Assembly (NCBI GenBank): GCA_009363875.1
Contig: CM018691.1
Span: forward strand, 123,567,404 to 123,631,403
Length of the DNA stretch: 64,000 nucleotides
Reading direction: 5' to 3'
DNA from: Mikania micrantha
Lineage: Eukaryota; Streptophyta; Magnoliopsida; Asterales; Asteraceae
The number at the start of each line of letters is the position of its first letter. Position 1 is the first letter of the stretch. The notes below the pieces were generated by a model. That model was not told where the DNA came from. It made no database searches and was given only the letters and a program-made list of their open reading frames with translations. This document shows, one piece after another, positions 55,881 through 64,000 of this stretch. A program made the translations under genes and the position numbers.

Positions 55881-56683
55881 AGATGTGTATGGCTTCAAGA
55901 CGTCCAGAAACAGCCTCTACAGCGGCTTCGACTCGTGCAAGGTGGTAATGGTGTCTTCTAACTTGCTCCAAGCTTCCAAATGACTTCAATCCTTCAACAA
56001 AGTCTTCCAATGGACAATGGTTGAACAGAGGGTAGATGGTCGAGAAGAAGGTTTTCAGTCGCGAGGAATCGGAGGAAGAATAAACAGAATGATTAACATT
56101 TGGATTTATAAGATTTTTGCGTGTTGGGGTCTTCGCGCGTACCGCGGAGACTGCCAAAAAGCAACCCCGCGTACCGCGGTGATTAAAATAATAATTCTGT
56201 TCCCGAAAACACGCCGCGTACCGCGGTGGTGGAAGATGATCGGTCGTCGCGTACCGCGACGTTTTTCGGAGAATTCAAATTTCCCCGCTCAAGCTTCGCG
56301 TACCGCGAAAGCCCAATTGATTGCCCATCGCGTACCGCGATGGGTTTCGGCTGAGTCCAATAGGCCCATTCATTGTTTTGAACCGAATCTTTCGTATTCT
56401 CGAATACGATCATCGTTTCTCGTTCTATTGGTCTTGTTCTAGCTAATTTAGGTTCACCGAACCTAAGTGCAGTGTTTTCGTGTTACCTTGATCCGTTCAC
56501 CAACGTTCGTCATTCAAGACACGTGCGAGTGTTGTGCGATAATTCCTCGAATTATCGGCGTGTTCAGACTGTTGTTGCCACGTGTCACACTAAATGCATT
56601 TATTCTAGTGCCACGTATGAAATAATAATAAACATTTTATTAAAATAATAGAGTTGCTGACCTGGAAATTACGAGGTGTCACA
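55881..56683 (-). mobile_element. Partial LTR between elements E and F
   Basis: The last ~800 bases of a D-type LTR, including the six CGCG-TAC-CGCG hairpins (about 56133-56345) and the CGATAATTC palindrome, ending in TGTCACA at 56683. It has several single-base differences to the other LTRs, e.g. GCGCGCGTACC at about 56134. The rest is in the gap. Confidence 0.88.
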
Positions 56684-56723
56684 TCATCCCCTAGTTATTG
56701 GGAATTTCGTCCCGAAATTCAGT

Positions 56724-59700
56724 TCATGTGCCGGTGTTGGTTTGTTCGGCGAATAGATGAGGGTATTTCTTCTTCATCTGATCCTCCCGTTCCCAGGTGT
56801 ATTCCGGTCCTCGTCGTGAGTTCCATCGAACTTTTACAATGGGTATCTTACTATGTTTCAACTTCTTGAGTTCTCGATCCATAATTTCCACCGGTTCCTC
56901 TATGAAGTGAGTTGTTCATCATCTGGATTTCCTCCAAAGGAATTGTGAGAGTTTCGTCGACAAACACTTCTTGAGGTTGAAATGGAAAACACGTTGTGTA
57001 CGCTACTTAGTTCCTGTGGTAGCTGTAGTTCGTAGGCCACCGGGCCTATCCGTTTAGTGATCTCGAAAGGTCCTATATAGCGAGGGTTTAGCTTTCCCCG
57101 TTTCCCAAATCGTATCACTCCCTTCCAAGGCGAGACTTTAAGAAGTACTCGTCTCCTACTTGGAATTCCAAAGGTTTGCGCCTCTTATCGGCATAGCTCT
57201 TCTGTCGATCCCGAGCTGCTGCCATTCTGTTACGAATTTGCACGATCTTTTCAGTTGTTTCGTGCACAAGCTCGGGTCCGGTCAGTTGGCTTTCCCCAAC
57301 TTCCGCCCAACAGAGTGTGATCTGCATTTACGCCCGTAAAGCTTTCAAACGGTGCAGCTCCAATGCTAGTGTGGTAGCTGTTATTGTACGAGAACTCTAC
57401 CAGGGTAAGTGAGTCTCCCAGCTGTTACCGAAATCAATTACACATGCCCGAAGCATGTCCTCCAAAGTTTGGATGGTCCTTTCACTTTGACCATCGTTTG
57501 TGGATGATAGGCTGTACTCATATTCAGTCTCGTTCCGAGCGCTTTGTGTAGGGACTTCCAGAAGTGTGCCGTGAAACGGCTGTCTCGGTCTGATATTATG
57601 GAGATTGGGACTCCGTGCCTGGATACAACTTCCTTCAGGTATATCGGGTTAACTTTTCCAATTTATCGGTTTCCTTGATCGGTAGGAAGTGTGCTGATTT
57701 GTGAGTCGTCGACGATAACCCAGATGGTATCGCAACCACTCGTAGTCTTTGGTAGCTTTGTGATAAAATCCATGGAAATCTGTTCCCATTTCCATACTGG
57801 GATTTCCGGTTGTTGGAGTAGTCCGGATGGCTTCTGGTATTCAACCTTGACCTTTGAGCAAGTCAGGCACTTACTCACATACGTTGCGACTTCTGACTTC
57901 ATGTTAGGCCACCATAAGTTGCCTTTAGATCGTGGTACATCTTGTCAGAACCTGGATGTACTGAGTACGACTCTTGTGAGCTTCATCCATCACTACTTCT
58001 CTCAAATCCCCGTAGCGTGGAATCCAAATTCGGTCCATTAGGTAGTAAGCTCCGTCATCCTTCTGTTTCATCTGTTTGTCCATCCCTCTCATGGCTTCGA
58101 GAGTGAGATTTCGGTTTTAAACGCTTCTTGTTGTGCAACTCGAATTTGGTTAGGCAATTCGGAGTGTATGGTGAGTTGTAGCGCGCGCACGCGTTTGGTT
58201 GTTTCTTTCCGGCTTAGTGTGCGTCGGCGACTACATTGGCTTTACCGGGATGATATTTGATTGCAAGTCATAATCGCCTATCAGCTCGACCCATCTGCGT
58301 TGTCTCATGTTCAGCTCCTTTTGGTCGAAAATGTGTGTGTAGGCTCTTATGATCAGTAAATATTGTGCACTTGGTGCCGTACAGATAGTGTCGCCAGATC
58401 TTTAGTGCGAACACTACGGCTCCCAACTCTAAGTCGTGAGTTGTGTAGTTCTTTTCGTGCACTTTCAATTGTCGTGACGCGTAAGCTATAACTTTCTCGC
58501 GTTGCATCAGTACGCAACCGAGCCCTTGCTTTGAGCGTCACAGTATACCACAAAGTCCTCGCACCCGGTAGTAGCGATAAGATTGGTGCACTGCACAACT
58601 TCTGTTTCAAAGGTCGAAAGCAGTTTCCTGTTTTTCTCCCCATTCGAACTTCTTGTCTTTATGCGTAAGAGACGTCAAACGATTGTGCGATCTTCGAGAA
58701 CCCTTCGATAAAACCGCCTGTAGTACCCGGCCAACCCTAAGAATTGTCGCACTTCAGTTGGAGTCTTAGGTGCTGCCCAACTCTTGATTGCCTCGATTTT
58801 GGCTGGGTCTACATGTATCCTTTTTCGTTTACCACATGTCCAAGGAACTGAACTTCGCGAATCCAAAAATCACATTTGGAGAATTTCGCGTATAGTTGCT
58901 CCTTCTTTAACAGTTCTAGGACACGTCTCAAGTGATTGGCATGTTCCTCCTGAGTCTTGGAATAGATCAGGATGTCATCTATGAATACGATTACGAACTT
59001 GTCGAGATACGGTTTACACACCGATTCATGAGATCCATAAATACTGCCGGTGCGTTAGTCAATCCAAATGGCATGACCAGAAATTCGTAATGTCCGTACC
59101 GCGTCCTGAATGCGGTCTTTGGTATATCGTTCTCTTGTATCCTGAGTTGATGGTAACCCGATCTCAGATCGATTTTCGAATAGAAGCTTGACCCTTGCAA
59201 CTGGTCAAACAAATCGTCTATTCGGGTAGAGGGTATCGGTTCTTGATCGTTACCTTGTTCAATTCTCGATAGTCTATGCACATACGGAATGAACCGTCTT
59301 TCTTTTTAACGAACAAGACCGGAGCTCCCCAGGTGAAAAACTCGGTCTAATAAATCCCTTATCCAATAACTCTTGCAGTTGATTAGATAGTTCCTGCATT
59401 TCTGTAGGAGCCAGTCGATATGGTGCCTTGGCTATCGGTGCTGCTCCTGGCGTTAGATCTATCTGAAACTCACTTGTCGTGCCGGTGGTAGTCCCGGTAG
59501 ATCGTCAGGAAAGACCTCTGGATAATCGCGGACAACAGCAATGTCTTCAATCTTTCGTTCCTTCTTTGGTTGTTCGGAGATAAGAGCCAGAATAGCCGTG
59601 TATCCTTTCTTTAGGTATTTGCTAGCCTTCATGCAAGACATGATGTTTAGTGGTATCCCGCGTCGTTCCCCTTGAATTGAAATCTGCTCACCACTTGGCA

Positions 59701-61261
59701 ACGTAACTCGTACGATCTTCTCGTTGCACACGATCTCAGCATGGTTTGCAGATAACCAATCCATTCCAATCACCACGTCGAAGCTTCCGAGAGTTACTGG
59801 CATCAGGTCGATCACCAACTGATGGTTCGCTAGTGTTAGAACGCATCCTTGATGATGTGTTGTGTTTCGATGAGTTTTCCATCCGCTAACTCTACGGTAT
59901 ACTTATAATCTAGTGGTGTTGGTGTCATGTCAAGCAATTTGCTAAATTCACTAGAGATAAAACTCCTATCGGCACCGGTATCAAATAATATACTAGCGTA
60001 GACATTATTTAAAAGAAACGTACCGGTGACGACGTTGGATCATCTTTGGCTTCACCAGATCCGATTACGAATGCTCGTCCTCTAGCGGGTTGTTGCCTCC
60101 TGCGTTCTTGTTTTGTGGACAGTCTCGGCGCATATGTCCGGGCTTGCCACAAGTGAAGCACCCCTTTAGTGTGTTATCCTTGTTGAGGTTGGGGTTGGGG
60201 TTCGATCGGCATTCTTTGGCTAGATGCCCGTTCCTTCCACAGTTGGTGCACTTGGTCCTCTTGCATTGACCGAAGTGATGGAAGTTGCAGATGTTGCATT
60301 TTGGGCTGTTACCCTGATATCCTCCTTGCCTTGAGTGTTTGGTTGTGGCGGTGAAGACTTTGGCTGGTGCTGGTCGGTGTTGAGCTGGTGGTGGTGGTGA
60401 GAAAACACGGTTGTTGTTGGGTTCCCACTTTCGCTTGGGCTCTTGGGGTTTTAGGTGTTCACCCCTTTTTGGCAGTTTCCCCTGGGCTACCGCCTGGTCA
60501 GTTAGCTTGTGCGCCAAGCGAATCAGTGGTTGGATGGTGGCGTGATCGGCTGCTGTCACCGTGCTCTGTATTTGCTCGGGCAATCCACTAATGAATTGCT
60601 CTATCTTTTTGTACTCCGGCGTCACCATTGCCGGGCACAACTTGCACAGTTCGTGAAATCGAGTACAGTATTTCTCGATCTCGGATCCCACCATTTTGTG
60701 CGTCCAGAATTCTTCTTCCAGCTTCCGAATTTCGTCCCGAGGACAATACTCCTCGTGGAGCATTCTCGTAAAGTTCTCCCATGGGATGGAGTTTGCAGTA
60801 TCCAGCCCGAGTGTCTGGACATGAGAGTTCCACCAGGTGAGGGCGGTCCCTCCAGTATTCCTGTGGCATATTTCACTCGGTTCTCGTCGAGCATTCGGCC
60901 ATAGAGAAGACCGATTCCACTTTCTCTATCCATCGGAGCAGTCCCACCGCTCCTTCGGTGCCCTGAAACTTGTGAGGATGGCAGCTCAGAAATGCTTTAT
61001 ACGAGCACCCCTTTGCCGCTCCTCCCTGGGGTCCTGTGCATCGGTAGTTCAATTCAACGTGTTAGTGGCTAGGCTGTCTACACTATGTCAGTTACGTAGG
61101 CAAAAATTAGTACCGTTGTTGGTGCCACTCGTTTCGCTGGCGAGACGGTTGGCTTCGTACTCCGCGAGTACTTTGTTAAATTTCCGTTCGACCATCATGT
61201 CGATCCGTGCCTTTTCGGCCTTGCGTTTTAGTCGTAGAGCGTTGTTTCCTCGTGCAGACAT
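56724..61261 (-). pseudogene. Tekay element F gag-pol, fragmented by many 1-base indels
   Basis: A full-length counterpart of D: gag from ATG 61261 with the same putative intron, gag domain, knuckles (CTNCGRNGHLAKEC, CFTCGKPGHMRRDC), protease, RT with FIDDIL, RNase H, integrase and chromodomain. The gag part 60065-60763 is open across the place where D has its frameshift. Elsewhere the frame is broken by about as many 1-base deletions as in E, at different places. The longest open parts are gag/knuckles (60065-60763) and the protease-linker region (59459-59818). See the finding on assembly quality. Confidence 0.85.
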
Positions 61262-61544
61262 GTTTCTCTATAGAGAGGTTAGAGTGTTAGTCATCATATG
61301 CTAAGTGTTAGCCAAAGTTAGAATAGTTGTCATGTCAGATGTCATGTCAGATATCATAGCAAGATTTCACTAACAGTGTTAACAATAATAAGGCAGATAA
61401 TAGCAAATCATAATTTTCATTAATATCCAATTGAAGTACAATAATTTGAAAGGAAAGTACAATGCAAATTTTCCGAGCACATCCCGCTCGTCTAGGCCAA
61501 AAGGAAATAAAATGAAACAAACAATACCAAAATAATAAAACCCA

Positions 61545-62295
61545 CTAATCCGAGTCCATGGAGACATGGGAGATGTCGCTAGTTGCGTCCTCATCATCAT
61601 CCTCGTCCTCTTCCGGGTCCTCGTCCGGATCTTCGTCGGGACCCTCGAGGTCCTCGGCCTCGAACTGTGGCTCATCGTCCTCGGGGCTGGGTTCTCGATA
61701 AATTGCGCCGCCCATGCGTTAAGCATGGCGTCGCTCGCCTGCACCATCGCCTGCGTCTCGACGATGTCCGTCCGGTTCTCGGTAATACGCCCGTCGTGCT
61801 CCTGCACAACATCAACTATCTGCCCATGCTGGGACATGAGCTGAGCCACTTGGAGACGTAGTGTCTCCACCGTCTCCTCTAGACGATCCTTCTCCTCCTC
61901 CAGCGGTCACTTCGCCTTTCCAGGCGATCGTTCTTCTCGCGAAGAACACGCACCTCGTCGGATAGCTCGCACTCCTCCGAAACTCCGCCGGGTTACGGCC
62001 ACATGAGCCGCGAAGGCTCTCTCCATCGGCATCCCAAGTGCCGGTAGTCGCGGACCCTCAGAGGTATCACCTCTGTATCGCGGGGTAGGTACCCGCTCAG
62101 TCTCTATCCACCGTAATAAGAGGCTAGGCAGCCATCCCAAGTAACGCTCCCGCGCCAACATCTGGGTCCTCCTCTCCATTTCGCGTCCACCTGTGCTACA
62201 ATACTGTCGATCCTACGTCGACTGTCCTCGGTCAAGTCATCGATGGCTGGGCGTTTGCCCGGGTTCCTGCCAGCGTCTCTGTTGTTGTCGGCCAT
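61545..62295 (-). pseudogene. Element F 5' ORF (coiled-coil protein), frameshifted
   Basis: Homologue of the D ORF at 47936-48691, starting at the ATG at 62295 (MADNNRD) after the same TTTACAG acceptor-like site. Single-base losses (e.g. TTTCGCGTCC for TTTCCGCGTCC near 62180, CAGCGGTC for CAGCCGGTC near 61902) break it into three parts. The coiled-coil and acidic-tail sequences are still readable in the shifted frames. Confidence 0.8.
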
Positions 62296-62433
62296 CCTGT
62301 AAATTCTCAGGTTAGTACAGTAGTTCAATAAAAGAATTAACATCGGCGTGCAAATTCTAGTGTGTAGTGTCTAATATTGAGCAGTGGCTATAGTCTAAGT
62401 TTACTAAATGCAAACCTAGTTCCCTATAACCAA

Positions 62434-62446
62434 GGCTCTGATACCA
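62434..62446 (-). other. Primer-binding site of element F
   Basis: TGGTATCAGAGCC on the minus strand, three bases from the LTR that begins at 62450. Same as in D. Confidence 0.88.
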
Positions 62447-62449
62447 GTC

Positions 62450-64000
62450 TGTCACACCCCAAATTCCCACTCGTGGTGTCAGTCCACGTGGGTGTGACGT
62501 GGCCAGGATCATAGCTCATGGTCATATAGAACGACTCTATATGAGTTACACATTCACACAGTTTGTAAAGCAATACAAGTTTCATTAAGTAGCAGCGGAA
62601 AATGTTAAATATCAGAATACATATGTTTGCAGCGGAAAGTAATTGTTCAAGACACTACAAAGATTAAATTGTTTTCAAAACAGAACACATGCACACAAGC
62701 CTAGGACATGAGTCTATATGTAAGCTTGACTCCTTAGTGTGTCCTTGTGAGCGTCCTAGCGTAAGCTCCATTAGTTACCTGAGAATACATGCGAAAAGTG
62801 TCAACTAAAAAGTTGGTGAGTTCACAGGTTTAGACAGACAGAAAAGTAAACAGACATATACTGGGTATGTTAAGTTGTTTGTTGGATACTACGATCCGTG
62901 GAGTGTGTCAGTTCATCTTACCGAAACTAGACTGTTTCCGTTTGCCTCCGCGAGTCATCGCTGAACTCGCAATTCACATCGAAATTACACTCGTTATGAC
63001 CTCCAGTCAACATTGGTGCCGAGTGGGGCTAGTCAAACCCAGTAGTACTACGTAATTACGACTCGTTTGTTACACAACTAACGGTAAGGATAAGTGAGGA
63101 CTTTAAGCGATAATAGTTACACTCGAAAATGGTTTTCACAACATACCAGTCATACATCTAAAACAGTTGCATTGTATTCTCACCCCAAAGTTTAACAAAA
63201 GCAGTTAAAGAGTAAAAGTGGGGCTGTAAACTCACCTGAGTTTTTGTTATGCGTTAGCTCAAAAGAGTGCAAGTGTAGCTCGCCGGCTAGTAGTCACCTA
63301 TATCACATAGGTACTATGAGTTTGTGTTCACAAGTGTGGGTCTCACCGGACCGTGTTAGTGTTCAACAACACTAAGTGGTTACGTAGGTCGAGTTGACCG
63401 TGTTTGACCGTGTCGATCGTGTTTGACCTAACGACCCGTTGGTGACGGTTTGGATCAAGTGTTCGTGTATCGTGCGGTTTTTGTGTCGTGTGAAGTGTAC
63501 GGATACCAAAATCATTCCGATAAAGAAACTTACTATTTATGGTAAGTTTCTATTTTAGGAAAGTTTCCATATTTGGCAAGTTATGCATAAAATCATATTC
63601 CGATTATTCTAACATGCATATTTATCCTAAATGAGCATGTTATCACATAGCACATAGTTACACATAGTCGGTTTAACATAGTTTGCGCGTAAAAGTTTCC
63701 TTATTTGGAAAGTTTCTAAAATAAGCATATTTTCACAAATTTAACAATCAACATCGCTTATTATCATCATATTAGTCCTAACTAGTCTATCAATCATGCT
63801 CGTTACAACTAACATGTGACAATTTATAGAATTTACAAATAAAGTTACTATATTTAGTAACTTATAGAAATAACTCCAAATCAAGTTTCCCAATACTTAT
63901 TCCTTCCAATAACATCATATAATCACTAAATGAGCATGTTAGACTCAAAACATTATCATACATTTTGCTCATTTGAAATCTCGTGACAAAAAGTTACTAT
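62450..64000 (-). mobile_element. LTR of element F (partial, runs off the window)
   Basis: The first 1551 bases of a D-type LTR, from TGTCACACCCC through the donor-like site (62774-62783) to the GTTACTAT hairpin at the window edge. Some single-base deletions remain near its start. Whether it is the outer LTR of the array or leads into another unit cannot be seen. No gene is seen. Confidence 0.9.

Overview
The window is intergenic plant DNA made almost wholly of nested transposable elements. No intact host protein gene, rRNA, tRNA gene or CRISPR array is visible. The elements are chromodomain-bearing Ty3/gypsy elements (Tekay/Del type) primed by initiator tRNA-Met, an Athila-type Ty3/gypsy element, an RTE-type LINE and a hAT transposon with captured plant phosphatase exons. 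This points to a repeat-rich flowering plant; the style of the gag and Athila ORF1-like proteins resembles Asteraceae, but that is my impression and not proof. Nearly all retroelement coding lies on the minus strand.

Layout. 1-185: degenerate TGGGCC array. 186-2872: decayed Tekay-type gag-pol (element A). 2937-14235: 3' part of an Athila element (pol 10886-14235, AT-rich spacer, ORF1/env-position gene 8305-2937), split by a 4.05-kb solo Tekay LTR (3267-7317) with perfect 5-bp target duplication GGTGA. 14236-31730: tandem Tekay array B/C: truncated gag-pol B, LTR 16821-21461, almost intact gag-pol C, LTR 26287-30926, an internally deleted third unit and a 169-bp LTR end. 31953-36869: hAT element with 8-bp duplication TTCCCAGG, decayed transposase and three PP2C exons. 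37675-40132: 5'-truncated RTE LINE, cut by the next insertion. 40133-64000: second tandem Tekay array (D/E/F) with 2.93-kb LTRs, an extra coiled-coil ORF ahead of gag and a 100-N gap at 55781-55880.

Best leads. (1) The LTRs carry families of short hairpins whose loop or core is constant while the stems differ but stay complementary: six CGCG-TAC-CGCG hairpins plus four TTACTA/TAGTAA hairpins in the D LTR, and hairpins with a CGTC apical loop in the A and B LTRs. (2) All three LTR families keep a splice-donor-like CTCAG/GTRAC site downstream of the putative start of transcription, with acceptor-like sites next to the first ATG in B/C and D/F. This suggests a leader intron that removes the PBS from the translated RNA. 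(3) D/F gag contains a possible 81-bp intron whose removal keeps the frame. (4) The hAT element has captured a PP2C gene fragment.

Limits. Copies E and F differ from D mainly by scattered 1-base deletions around an exactly 100-N gap, so their frameshifts, and perhaps the copy number of that array, may be assembly errors.
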